Below are positions 33,980 through 43,770 of a stretch of 64,000 bases of DNA, piece by piece. How positions within the stretch are numbered: position 1 is the stretch's first letter; every line of letters begins with the position of its first letter. The stretch is taken from assembly GCA_003170135.1 (NCBI GenBank), contig PMZR01000017.1, forward strand, positions 17,990 through 81,989. The letters are read 5' to 3'. The translations under genes were made by a program, and so were the position numbers. Source of the stretch: Acidobacteriota bacterium. Its GTDB lineage: Bacteria; Acidobacteriota; Vicinamibacteria; Vicinamibacterales; Fen-181. The notes under the pieces are model-generated. The model ran no database searches and was not told where the DNA came from. It worked only from the letters and a program-made list of their open reading frames with translations.

Positions 33980-36340
33980 ATGATTCGATCGGTTGCGGTT
34001 CTCGGCGCCGGGACGATGGGCGCGCAGATCGCCGCGCACCTCGCCAACATCGGCATCCCGACGCGGTTGCTCGACCTGACGCCCCAGGTGGCGCGCAAAG
34101 GCCTCGAGCGCGTGCGCAAGCTCAAGCCGGATCCGTTCTTCACGCCCGACGCGTGGGCGCTCGTGACGACGGGCGGCTTCGACGAAGGCCTGGCCGGCCT
34201 CGCCGACTGCGACTGGATCATCGAGGCCGTCGTCGAGCGGCTGGACATCAAGCAGGCGCTGCTCGCGCGCGTGGACGCCGCGCGGCGGCCGGGCTCGATC
34301 GTCAGCTCGAACACGTCCGGGCTGCCGGTTGCGTCGATCGCCGAGGGCCGGTCGGACGACTTCCGCCGGCACTGGCTCGGCACGCACTTCTTCAACCCGC
34401 CGCGGTACCTGTCGCTCGTCGAAGTGATCCCGACGCCGGACACCGATCCCGCGGTGGTGTCGATGATGACGGCGTTCCTCGACCACCGGCTCGGCAAGGG
34501 CGTGGTGGTCGCGAAGGACACGCCGAATTTCATCGCGAATCATGTCGGCCTCTACGGCGTCATCCGCATCCTGCAGGCGCTCGCCAGCGGTCAGTACACG
34601 ATCGAGGAGATCGACGCGATGACCGGACCGGCCATCGGCCGGCCGAAGAGCGCGACGTTCCGGACGCTGGACATCGCGGGCATCGACGTGCTGGGGCACG
34701 TGGCGCGCAACCTCGAGGAGCGCGCCCGCGCCACGGGGGAAGCGGCGGACCAGGCCGCTTTCGCGCTGCCGCCGCTCGTCGAGGACATGATCGGGCGCGG
34801 CTGGATCGGCGAGAAGGCGAAGCAGGGCTTCTACAAGGCGGTCAAGGCCCCCAACGGCGAGAAGGACATCCTGGTGCTCGATCCGGGGACGCTGGAGTAC
34901 CGCCCCAGGCAGCCGATCAAGCTGCCGGCGCTCGAAGCGGCCAGGTCGATCGAGGACACCCGCGCGCGCATCGCGACGCTCTTCAACGGGAAGGACCGCG
35001 TCGGCCGGTTCCTGCGCGAGACGCTCGGCGCGACGCTGCTCTACGCGGCCCGGGTCGCGCCCGACATCGCCTACTCGATTGACGATGTCGATCGGGCGAT
35101 GCGCTGGGGGTTCGGGTGGGAGATCGGCCCGTTCGAAACGTGGGACGCGATTGGCGTGCCCCAGGTGCTCGCCGCGTGCCCCGCCACGCCGACCGCGGCC
35201 GCGGCGCCGACGGCGGCGAGCGCCGGCGTGCCGGGCGCCACCGAATCGGTGGCGGTGCCGCCGCTCGTGCAGCAACTGCTCGAGACCGGCCGCACGCAGT
35301 TCCGCGACACCGCGTTGCCGCCCGCCGGTCCGGGGCTCGAGATCCTGCGGACCGCCAAGGAGCGCGGCCAGGTGGTGCGGCGCAACGCGGGCGCGAGCCT
35401 GGTCGACCTGGGCGACGGCGTGTTGTGCGTGGAGTTCCACTCGAAGATGAACGCGATCGGCGCCGACGCGATCGAGATGCTGCAGGCGGGCGTGCAGGAG
35501 GCGGCCCGCAACTACACGGCGCTGGTCGTCGGCAACAACGCGGCGCACTTCTCGGCGGGCGCGAACCTGATGCTGCTGCTCCTCGAAGCGCAGGAACAGA
35601 ACTGGGAGGAGATCGATCTGATGGTCCGCGCGTTCCAGGGGGCGACCGCCGCGTTGCGCTACTCGGACGTGCCGGTCATCACGGCGCCCGCGGGCATGAC
35701 GCTCGGCGGCGGCTGCGAGGTGGCGCTGCACGGCGATCGCACGCAGGCGGCGGCCGAAACCTACATGGGACTGGTGGAGGTTGGCGTGGGGCTCATCCCG
35801 GCCGGCGGCGGCACCAAGGAGATGCTGGCCCGCGCGGTCGATGGCGTCACGCTGACGCCGCAAACCGACCTGCTGCCGGCCATGCAGCGCGTCTTCGAGA
35901 CGATTGGGTTTGCGAAGGTCTCGACGAGCGGGGCCGACGCCCAGCGCCTGGGGCACCTGCGCACGGTGGACCAGATCACGATGAACCGCGATCGCCTGAT
36001 CGCCGACGCGAAGGCCCGGGCGCTCGAGCGGGTGCGCGAAGGCTACCAGCCTCCGATGCCGCGGACCTCGGTGCCGGTGGGCGGCGCGAACATCCGCGCG
36101 TCGCTCGACCTCGGCGTGCACCTCGCGTGGCGGGCGGGCCGCATCAGCGACTACGACGCGGTCATCGGCCGCAAACTCGCCTGGATCCTGGCGGGCGGGG
36201 CGCTGCCCAACGCGACACTCGTCGGCGAGCAGTACCTGCTCGATCTCGAACGCGAGGCGTTCCTGAGCCTGTGCGGCGAATCGAAGACGCTGGAGCGAAT
36301 CCAGTACACGTTGAAGACGGGGAAGACGCTGAGGAACTGA
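33980..36340 (+). CDS. fadN: 3-hydroxyacyl-CoA dehydrogenase / enoyl-CoA hydratase, FadN-like
   Basis: 786 aa from ATG 33980 (a GTG one codon earlier is also possible; GGAGG at 33966). N-terminal NAD site VAVLGAGTMGAQIAAHLANIG (5-25) and the dehydrogenase domain with GTHFFNPPRYLSLVE near 137. A second dehydrogenase-like C-domain lies about 325-385. The crotonase domain, about 460-700, has oxyanion-hole segments HFSAGANLMLLL and MTLGGGCEVALHG and catalytic Glu candidates in ETYMGLVEVG. The order (dehydrogenase first, hydratase second) and length match FadN rather than proteobacterial FadB. It catalyses steps two and three of beta-oxidation. Confidence 0.9.
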   Translation: MIRSVAVLGAGTMGAQIAAHLANIGIPTRLLDLTPQVARKGLERVRKLKPDPFFTPDAWALVTTGGFDEGLAGLADCDWIIEAVVERLDIKQALLARVDAARRPGSIVSSNTSGLPVASIAEGRSDDFRRHWLGTHFFNPPRYLSLVEVIPTPDTDPAVVSMMTAFLDHRLGKGVVVAKDTPNFIANHVGLYGVIRILQALASGQYTIEEIDAMTGPAIGRPKSATFRTLDIAGIDVLGHVARNLEERARATGEAADQAAFALPPLVEDMIGRGWIGEKAKQGFYKAVKAPNGEKDILVLDPGTLEYRPRQPIKLPALEAARSIEDTRARIATLFNGKDRVGRFLRETLGATLLYAARVAPDIAYSIDDVDRAMRWGFGWEIGPFETWDAIGVPQVLAACPATPTAAAAPTAASAGVPGATESVAVPPLVQQLLETGRTQFRDTALPPAGPGLEILRTAKERGQVVRRNAGASLVDLGDGVLCVEFHSKMNAIGADAIEMLQAGVQEAARNYTALVVGNNAAHFSAGANLMLLLLEAQEQNWEEIDLMVRAFQGATAALRYSDVPVITAPAGMTLGGGCEVALHGDRTQAAAETYMGLVEVGVGLIPAGGGTKEMLARAVDGVTLTPQTDLLPAMQRVFETIGFAKVSTSGADAQRLGHLRTVDQITMNRDRLIADAKARALERVREGYQPPMPRTSVPVGGANIRASLDLGVHLAWRAGRISDYDAVIGRKLAWILAGGALPNATLVGEQYLLDLEREAFLSLCGESKTLERIQYTLKTGKTLRN

Positions 36341-36359
36341 CGGGGCGGGCAACGGGGCT

Positions 36360-36494
36360 ACGTGCTCGGTGCTTGGTGCTGGGTGCGAAGTGGTGCCGGA
36401 ACTGACGCCGCGCACGTCCATTTCTCGAAAGCCGCCTGAAGGCGAAGCGTCGGACCACCTTGCACCTGGCACGAAGCACTGAGCACTGAGCACA
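36360..36494. repeat. Heptamer inverted-repeat element with shared core
   Basis: Left arm: GTGCTCG, GTGCTTG, GTGCTGG, GTGCGAA. Core: GTGGTGCCGGAACTGACGCC begins at 36390 and continues to CGCACGTC. Right arm: GCACCTG, GCACGAA, GCACTGA, GCACTGA, GCAC. The core matches those at 39291 and 42069 almost base for base. Between fadN and the first hydrolase. Confidence 0.82.
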
Positions 36495-36502
36495 AGACGT
36501 GA

Positions 36503-37327
36503 ATGGTTGATCTCGGCCACGGGTATCCGATCGTTCTCGTCCCCGGCATCCAGGGACGCTGGGAGTGGATGCAGCCCGTCGTCGAGGCGCTGGCGGCGCG
36601 GACGCGCGTCATCACGTACACGCTGTGCGGCGATCGGGGCAGCGAGTGCAGGCTGGACAAGGAGAAGGGATTCGAGAACTACATGGCGCAGCTCGACGCG
36701 GTGTACGAACGGGCCGGGCTCGAGGCGGCTGCGCTGTGCGGCGTGTCGTATGGCGGCCTGATTGCCGTGCACTACGCGGCGCGGCACCCGGAGCGGGTCA
36801 GCGCGCTGGTGCTCGCCTCGGCCCTCGGCCCGCGGTGGCGCCTGGAGAAACGCCTGATGAAGTACGTGCGCGCGCCGCGACGTCTGGCGCCGCTCTTCGC
36901 GTTGCGGTCGCTTCGCGTGGTCAGGCGGGAGGTGGCGGAGGCGCTGCCCGGAAGCCGCGACCGCTGGGCGTTCCGGCGCCGGCACTTCCTGCGGATCCTG
37001 CGCGCGCCGCTGTCGCCGGTACGGATGGCCGAGCGCGTTCGCTTCGCACTGGCGGAGGATCTCACCGGCGACTGCGACCAGGTGAAGGCGCCCACGCTCG
37101 TCATCACCGGCGAGCCGCACCTGGATCAGGTCGTCCCGGTGGAATCGACACGGGAGTACATCGACTGCATTCCGGGCGCGAAGTACGTGGTAATCGAGAG
37201 AACCGGCCACCTCGGCGTCATCACGCGGCCCGACCGATTCGCGGAGATCGTGTGCGAGTTCACGGAAGGCTCCGGGCTCCAGGCTCAGGGCTCCAGTCGG
37301 CGAACGACCAACGACCAACGACCATGA
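36503..37327 (+). CDS. Alpha/beta-fold hydrolase
   Basis: 274 aa. HGYPIVLVPGIQGRWEWMQP starts the fold (oxyanion loop). Nucleophile elbow CGVSYGG has Ser82, a late ERTGHLGVI gives the catalytic His and GEPHLDQVVP the acid region. It resembles cytoplasmic esterases or acyl hydrolases; within the fatty-acid locus a thioesterase or ester-releasing role is possible. No ribosome site is visible because a heptamer arm abuts the start. The last 20 residues (after EFTEG) are encoded by GGCTCCN and AACGACC heptamers and are probably not native. Confidence 0.82.
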   Translation: MVDLGHGYPIVLVPGIQGRWEWMQPVVEALAARTRVITYTLCGDRGSECRLDKEKGFENYMAQLDAVYERAGLEAAALCGVSYGGLIAVHYAARHPERVSALVLASALGPRWRLEKRLMKYVRAPRRLAPLFALRSLRVVRREVAEALPGSRDRWAFRRRHFLRILRAPLSPVRMAERVRFALAEDLTGDCDQVKAPTLVITGEPHLDQVVPVESTREYIDCIPGAKYVVIERTGHLGVITRPDRFAEIVCEFTEGSGLQAQGSSRRTTNDQRP

Positions 37328-37364
37328 CCAACGACCAACAACGAACAACCAACGACCAACGACC
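37267..37364. repeat. Heptamer arrays GGCTCCN and AACGACC
   Basis: GGCTCCG, GGCTCCA, GGCTCAG, GGCTCCA at 37269-37296, then AACGACC repeated (three units near 37302-37322 and more, mixed with CATGACC and AACAACG, to 37362). It overlaps the 3' end of the first hydrolase gene and ends at the start codon of the second. One-sided, no inverted arm seen. Confidence 0.75.
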
Positions 37365-38054
37365 ATGATTCGCCACTTCCCCGGTCCCGCCGGTCGCCTC
37401 GAAGCGCTGGTTGACGAGCCGGCCGGCTGCACGGCCACCGGCCTCGGAGCCGACGAGCAGTCGGCGATGGAGCCGTCGGTCGCTCAGCCGCGCGCCGCCG
37501 TGGTGCTCGCACACCCGCACCCGCTCTACGGCGGCACCATGCACTCGAAGGTCGTCTTCCAGGCGGCCAAGGCGTTCTGCCGGATCGGCTGTACCGTGCT
37601 GCGGTTCAACTTCCGGGGCGTCGGCGCCAGCGAAGGGTCGTTCGACAACGGTACCGGCGAGTTGGCCGACTTCCGGCGGGCCCTCGATTTCGCGGCCGCC
37701 CGCTATCCCGGCGCCGAGCTGTGGGCCGCGGGCATGTCCTTCGGCGCGTGGGTCGCGCTCACCGTCGGGGTCGAAGACGACCGGGTCTCTGCGCTCCTCG
37801 CGATCGCCCCGCCGCTCGAGATGTACGACTTCGGCGCGCTGCGCGGCTCGACCAAGCCGAAGTTCTTCGTCCAGGGCGAGCGCGACGAGCTGTGCCCGTT
37901 GAAGACGATGCGCGAGTTCTACGCCCAGCTGTCGGAACCGAAGGAACTGGTGGTCGTCGACGGGGCCGATCATCTGTTCGACGGCCACGTGATGGAGGTC
38001 GGCGACGCCATTGAAGATCTGTTCGCGGATTTTGCGACCAGGGAAAGCAGATAA
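37365..38054 (+). CDS. Alpha/beta-fold hydrolase of the COG2945/dienelactone-hydrolase-like group
   Basis: 229 aa. AAVVLAHPHPLYGGTMHSKV (46-65) is the hallmark HPHPxxGG oxyanion loop of this group, followed by RFNFRGVGASEG. The nucleophile elbow AGMSFGAW has Ser125 and GADHLFDG gives the catalytic His. Cytoplasmic, no signal peptide. Sits 12 bp before the thiolase gene, so it is expected to be in the same fatty-acid transcript; substrate unknown. The start codon lies within the last AACGACC-type unit. Confidence 0.85.
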   Translation: MIRHFPGPAGRLEALVDEPAGCTATGLGADEQSAMEPSVAQPRAAVVLAHPHPLYGGTMHSKVVFQAAKAFCRIGCTVLRFNFRGVGASEGSFDNGTGELADFRRALDFAAARYPGAELWAAGMSFGAWVALTVGVEDDRVSALLAIAPPLEMYDFGALRGSTKPKFFVQGERDELCPLKTMREFYAQLSEPKELVVVDGADHLFDGHVMEVGDAIEDLFADFATRESR

Positions 38055-38066
38055 ACGAGGCTTGCC

Positions 38067-39251
38067 ATGCATGACGCTGTGATTGTTTCTGCCGTGAGGA
38101 CCCCGGTCGGGAAGGCGCCCGCCGGCGCGCTCCGTACCGTCCGCCCCGATGACCTGGCCGCGACCGTGATCGCCGAGGTGCTCCGGCGCGCCCCGGCGGT
38201 CGATCCCGCGAGCGTCGAGGACGTGATCCTCGGCTGCGCCATGCCGGAAGCCGAACAGGGGCTGAACGTCGCGCGGATCGCCAGCCTGCGCGCCGGCATC
38301 CCCGTCGACGCCTCCGCCGTCACGATCAACCGGTTCTGCTCGTCGGGGCTGCAGTCGATCGCGTTCGGCGCCGAGCGCATCATGTGCGGCTTCTCGCACG
38401 CGATCGTGGCCGGCGGGACCGAGTCGATGAGCATGATCCCGATGGGCGGTCACAAGGTCGCGCCCAACCCGACGCTGGTGGACACCTATCCGGATGTCTA
38501 CCTGAGCACCGGGCTGGTCGCCGAGAATCACGCGCGCCAGTGCGCGATCTCGCGCGACGAGCAGGACGCCTTCGCGCTGCGCAGCCACCAGCGCGCCATC
38601 GCCGCCATCGACGCGGGCCGCTTCCGCGACGAGACGGTGCCGCTCACCGTGCAGGTCGCGCTGCCCGCCGACGGGAACGGCGGCCGGCCGACGCCGCGCG
38701 AATTCGTCTTCGCGACAGATGAAGGGCCCAGGCGCGACACGTCCGCCGAGGCGCTGGCGAAGCTGCGGCCGGCGTTTCACGTGCAGGGCACGGTGACGGC
38801 GGGCAACTCGTCGCAGACGAGCGACGGTGCGGCCGCGGTCGTCCTGCTGTCCGGCGAGCGCGCCCGCGAGCTCGGCCTGCAGCCGCTGGCGCGGTTTGTC
38901 GCCTTCGCGACCGCCGGCGTCAAACCGGAACTGTTCGGCGTCGGACCGGTGCCGGCCATCCGGAAGGCGCTGAAGCTTGCCGGGCTCACGCTGGATCAAA
39001 TCGACCTCATCGAGCTGAACGAAGCGTTCGCCTCGCAGGTCCTCGCCGACCTGCGCCAGCTGGACATCGACCCGGAGCGGCTGAATGTCAACGGGGGCGC
39101 CATCGCCCTGGGGCACCCGCTTGGCTGCACCGGGGCGAAGCTGACGACCACCCTCGTCCACGAGCTGCGGCGGCGGAACGGCCGCTACGGCATGGTGACG
39201 ATGTGCGTGGGCGGCGGCATGGGCGCCGCGGGGATTTTCGAACGAATGTAG
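38067..39251 (+). CDS. fadA: Acetyl-CoA acyltransferase (3-ketoacyl-CoA thiolase)
   Basis: 394 aa, full thiolase length. Acyl-accepting Cys91 in NRFCSSGLQ, His350 in [15 protein letters not shown] and Cys380 in [10 protein letters not shown] complete the catalytic triad. [20 protein letters not shown] and the LNEAFASQ segment are conserved. Catalyses the last, thiolytic step of beta-oxidation. Lies downstream of FadN and upstream of FadE, the fadN-fadA-fadE order known from Bacillus. Confidence 0.95.
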   Translation: MHDAVIVSAVRTPVGKAPAGALRTVRPDDLAATVIAEVLRRAPAVDPASVEDVILGCAMPEAEQGLNVARIASLRAGIPVDASAVTINRFCSSGLQSIAFGAERIMCGFSHAIVAGGTESMSMIPMGGHKVAPNPTLVDTYPDVYLSTGLVAENHARQCAISRDEQDAFALRSHQRAIAAIDAGRFRDETVPLTVQVALPADGNGGRPTPREFVFATDEGPRRDTSAEALAKLRPAFHVQGTVTAGNSSQTSDGAAAVVLLSGERARELGLQPLARFVAFATAGVKPELFGVGPVPAIRKALKLAGLTLDQIDLIELNEAFASQVLADLRQLDIDPERLNVNGGAIALGHPLGCTGAKLTTTLVHELRRRNGRYGMVTMCVGGGMGAAGIFERM

Positions 39252-39255
39252 GGAA

Positions 39256-39486
39256 GGTGCGGGGTGCGAGGTGCGACGTGCAAAGTGCAAGGAGGCGCTG
39301 GAACTGACGCCGCGCGCGTCATCTCTTGGTGGCGCTCTGCAACCCCTCCTCGGGCCGCTGGCGCGTCCGGCGCACCTGGCACGCACGCGGCACATCGCAC
39401 GTTGCACTTTGCACACGCGCACTTCGCACAACGCACTTCGCACTTTGCATTTTGCATTTCGCACCTCGCACTTCGCACTTCGCACT
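39256..39486. repeat. Heptamer inverted-repeat element with shared core, long copy
   Basis: Left arm: GTGCGGG, GTGCGAG, GTGCGAC, GTGCAAA, GTGCAAG. Core from 39291: GGAGGCGCTGGAACTGACGC then CGCGCGCGTC, running on for about 75 bp. The right arm, with more than a dozen units such as GCACTTC, GCACTTT, GCATTTT and GCACCTC, is much longer than the left. Between fadA and fadE. The right arm stops 2 bp before the fadE ribosome site. Confidence 0.85.
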
Positions 39487-39500
39487 GAAGGAGAGTCCGC

Positions 39501-41282
<1,782 letters not shown>

Positions 41283-41396
41283 GTGGAAGGTGACAGCTAA
41301 TAGTTAAGAGTTAATAGTTAACAGTTGACCGGTAACAGTTGACCGTTAAACAGTCGACGGTGAACAGTCAACGGTCAACTGTTGACTGTGGGCGCG
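41283..41396. repeat. AACAGTT/TAATAGT heptamer element
   Basis: AT-richer array: TAATAGT, TAAGAGT, TAATAGT, TAACAGT, TGACCGG, TAACAGT, TGACCGT, then CGACGGT, GAACAGT, CAACGGT, CAACTGT, TGACTGT. The second half is partly the reverse complement of the first; ACAGTCAAC and GTTGACTGT form a local hairpin. Between fadE and the DUF1684 gene. Confidence 0.75.
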
Positions 41397-41400
41397 GACT

Positions 41401-41439
41401 ACAATGGGGAGCGATGCCTCGTCGCTCCCCATTGTTTTT
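41401..41439 (+). promoter_or_regulatory. Hairpin plus T-run covering the start of the DUF1684 gene
   Basis: ACAATGGGGAGCGA (41401-41414) and TCGCTCCCCATTGT (41422-41435) are perfect 14-bp complements with a 7-nt loop, followed by TTTT. The stem contains the ribosome site GGGGAG and the A of the ATG; the loop holds the rest of the start codon. It has the shape of an intrinsic terminator, so it may end the fad transcript, or it may hide the ribosome site. Confidence 0.7.
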
Positions 41440-42031
41440 CATCGGCCTCGTCGCGCTCGCCGGCGCCGTCTCGGCCTGCAACCGTTCCCCAGCCCCGGAC
41501 GAGTACACGCAGGCGATCGTCGAGGCGCGCGCGGCCAAGGACGAGATGCTGCGAACGGCGAAGGATTCGCCGGTGCCGTCCGACAAGCGCCAGGCGGCCC
41601 TGCCGCTCCCCTATTTCCCTCCCGACCCGGCCTATCGGGTGCCTGCCGAACTCAAGCCGGACCCGCAGAGCGGCCGGCAGATCCAGATGCTGACCTCCAC
41701 CGGCCAGCAGCGCGCCACGCGCGTGATGGGCATGCTGGAGTTCGCGGTGAAGGGCCGCCCGCTCAGCCTCCAGGCGTTCGCCGAGGAAGGCAGCAACGGC
41801 CAGCGGCTGTTCGTGCCGTTCATCGATGCGACCGCGGGCCGAGAGACATACGGGGCCGGGCGTTACCTGGATCTCGACCGCACGTCCACCGGCATCTACG
41901 TGATCGATTTCAACATCGCGTACAACCCCTATTGCGCCTACAATCCCGCCTACGATTGCCCGGTGCCGCCCAGGCAGAACCGCCTGCCGATCGAGATCCG
42001 CGCGGGAGAGAAGGCGCCAAGGGCGCACTAA
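41414..42031 (+). CDS. DUF1684-family lipoprotein
   Basis: 205 aa from ATG 41414. Lipoprotein signal LFFIGLVALAGAVSAC with lipobox V-S-A-C at about residue 23. The DUF1684 hallmarks are near the C-terminus: GRYLDLDRTSTGIYVIDFNI, then AYNPYCAYNP and CPVPPRQNRLPIEIRAGEK. Function of the family is not known; it is membrane attached and faces the periplasm. Upstream codons in frame come from a heptamer array. Its start is buried in a 14-bp hairpin, which may limit expression. Confidence 0.85.
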   Translation: MPRRSPLFFIGLVALAGAVSACNRSPAPDEYTQAIVEARAAKDEMLRTAKDSPVPSDKRQAALPLPYFPPDPAYRVPAELKPDPQSGRQIQMLTSTGQQRATRVMGMLEFAVKGRPLSLQAFAEEGSNGQRLFVPFIDATAGRETYGAGRYLDLDRTSTGIYVIDFNIAYNPYCAYNPAYDCPVPPRQNRLPIEIRAGEKAPRAH

Positions 42032-42187
42032 GCTGTGCTCAGTGCTTTGTGCAGGGTGCTACGTGCGTGGAGGCGCCGGACCTGACGCACCGCGCGGCTT
42101 TCTTCTCAACGGCACCAGGCACCGAGCACTTTGCACCAGGCACCAAGCACCTTGCACATCGCACATCGCACTTCGCACTTCGCACAG
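42032..42187. repeat. Heptamer inverted-repeat element with shared core
   Basis: Left arm: GTGCTCA, GTGCTTT, GTGCAGG, GTGCTAC, GTGCGTG. Core at 42069: GGAGGCGCCGGACCTGACGC then ACCGCGCGGC. Right arm: GCACCAG, GCACCGA, GCACTTT, GCACCAG, GCACCAA, GCACATC, GCACTTC. Located between the lipoprotein and the first HAD gene. Confidence 0.82.
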
Positions 42188-42191
42188 ATCC

Positions 42192-42914
42192 ATGACCCTC
42201 TCCGCCATCATCTTCGACTTCGACGGCGTCATCGCGGACACCGAGCGGCTGCACCTGCGCGCGTTTCAGGACGTGCTCGCCGAAGAAGGCGTCGAGCTGA
42301 CGCCGGCGGAGTACACGGCGCACTACCTGGGACGTGCGGACACCGAGGTGTTCAGGATCGTCGCCCGAGATCGCGGGTTCGCGCTCGACGCGGCGCGTCT
42401 GCAATCGCTTCTCACCCGCAAGGCGGCCCGCTACGAGCGGTTTGTCGCGGCAGGTGAAGTCCTGATCCCCGGCGTGGCCGAACGCGTGCGCGCCTGGAGT
42501 GCCGCCCTCCCGCTTGCGGTGGCAAGCGGCGCGCGCCGCGTCGAAGTGGAATCGGTGTTGCGCACTGCGGACCTGCTGGACTGCTTTGGCGCGATTGTCG
42601 CGGCCGAAGATGTCTGGCATGGCAAGCCCGCGCCCGATTCGTACGTGCTGGCGCTCGACAGGCTCGGCGCGTCCGGACCGCGGTCGGCGTCCAGCGCTCC
42701 CGTTGGCGGCCTGCAGCCCGGCAACGTCGTCGCGATCGAGGATTCTCTGTCGGGCCTGCTGTCCATCAAGGCGGCGGGCATGCATGCGGTGGCGGTGACA
42801 ACGAACTACCCGGCCGAGCAGCTTGTCGATGCCGAGCTCGTCGTCTCGTCGGTCGCGGACCTCGACCTCGTCATGCTCGAACGGCTGGTGTCAGCGACTC
42901 GTCTCGGGCGCTGA
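42192..42914 (+). CDS. HAD-superfamily phosphatase, beta-phosphoglucomutase-like
   Basis: 240 aa from ATG 42192; earlier in-frame codons belong to a heptamer arm. Motif I IIFDFDGVIADTE with nucleophile Asp9 and acid Asp11; motif II LAVASGARR; motif III and IV in AAEDVWHGKPAPDSYVLAL and VVAIEDSLSGLLSIKAAGM. The cap is helical (type C1). Hydrolyses or isomerises a small phosphate ester in the cytoplasm; substrate unknown. A second HAD gene follows 38 bp downstream. Confidence 0.88.
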   Translation: MTLSAIIFDFDGVIADTERLHLRAFQDVLAEEGVELTPAEYTAHYLGRADTEVFRIVARDRGFALDAARLQSLLTRKAARYERFVAAGEVLIPGVAERVRAWSAALPLAVASGARRVEVESVLRTADLLDCFGAIVAAEDVWHGKPAPDSYVLALDRLGASGPRSASSAPVGGLQPGNVVAIEDSLSGLLSIKAAGMHAVAVTTNYPAEQLVDAELVVSSVADLDLVMLERLVSATRLGR

Positions 42915-42952
42915 GCCTGAAGCCTGAGCCCGTGTATAGATAGGTGGTCCCA

Positions 42953-43681
42953 GTGATTCGCGCGGTGATCTTCGACATGGACGGCCTGCTCGTCGACAGC
43001 GAGCCGCTGGCCAGGGAAGCGTGGCAGCGGGCGGCGCGCCTTCATGGCGGCGAGATCGCGTCCGAGCTGTTTGCACGCATGCTGGGGCGGCGCCAGGTGG
43101 AATGCGCAGAAGTCGTCCGCGACGCGCTCGGTTTGTCGATTCCAGCCGACGCGTTGTGCCGCCAGCGGAACGACCTGTTCATGGAGCTGCTGCCCGGCCG
43201 CGTGAAGCCGATGCCGGGCGCAATCGAGCTGCTCCGCGAGCTGGAGAGACGCGCGGTGCCGCGCGCGCTGGCCACCTCCGCCGAGCAGCGGTACGTGACC
43301 GCCGTCCTCGACCAGCTGCAACTCGATCGTGCATTCGCCGTGCGCGTGGTTGCCGAAGACGTCGCGCACGGCAAGCCGCTTCCGGACGTGTACCTGCTCG
43401 CGGCCGAACGCCTTGGTGTCCGGCCCGCCGACTGCCTCGTGCTCGAGGACGCGCCGAACGGCCTGGCAGCGGCCCGCGCGGCCGGCATGCCCTCGGTAGC
43501 CGTCCCCAACGCCTGCACACGATCGCTGGACCTCTCGGCCGCCGACGCCTCCCTGCCGTCGCTCGTTGCCGTGCGCGGCGAACTCGACGCCCTGTTCGCC
43601 AGGCGCTGGATGCATCGCAGCGGTTGCCCGCCGCCATGCGCGGACGGTGTCTGCGCCGAGTGCCAGACGCTTCCCGAATGA
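42953..43681 (+). CDS. HAD-superfamily phosphatase with cysteine-rich C-terminal tail
   Basis: 242 aa from GTG 42953 (AGGTGG 6 nt upstream; another GTG at 42944 is possible). Motif I VIFDMDGLLVDSE with Asp8 and Asp10; motif II ALATSAEQRY; VAEDVAHGKPLPDVYLLAAE and LVLEDAPNGLAAARAAGM complete the HAD set. The last 22 residues add four Cys (SGCPPPCADGVCAECQ), spaced C-x3-C-x4-C-x2-C, which is unusual for the family and could bind a metal. Paralogue of the preceding gene. Confidence 0.88.
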   Translation: MIRAVIFDMDGLLVDSEPLAREAWQRAARLHGGEIASELFARMLGRRQVECAEVVRDALGLSIPADALCRQRNDLFMELLPGRVKPMPGAIELLRELERRAVPRALATSAEQRYVTAVLDQLQLDRAFAVRVVAEDVAHGKPLPDVYLLAAERLGVRPADCLVLEDAPNGLAAARAAGMPSVAVPNACTRSLDLSAADASLPSLVAVRGELDALFARRWMHRSGCPPPCADGVCAECQTLPE

Positions 43682-43726
43682 CAATTCCGTCGCCCGTGCC
43701 CGAGTGGATGGACAAGGGGCCTCAAC

Positions 43727-43756
43727 TTGACGCTGTCTCGACCCGCCCGACATAAT
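43727..43756 (+). promoter_or_regulatory. Sigma-70-type promoter of the GT-C-like gene
   Basis: TTGACG (43727-43732) and CATAAT (43751-43756) with an 18-bp spacer, 14 bp before the ATG at 43771. The leader would be only about 8 nt. The match is good and independent of the upstream HAD genes. Confidence 0.6.
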
Positions 43757-43770
43757 GCGACGCCAATCGC

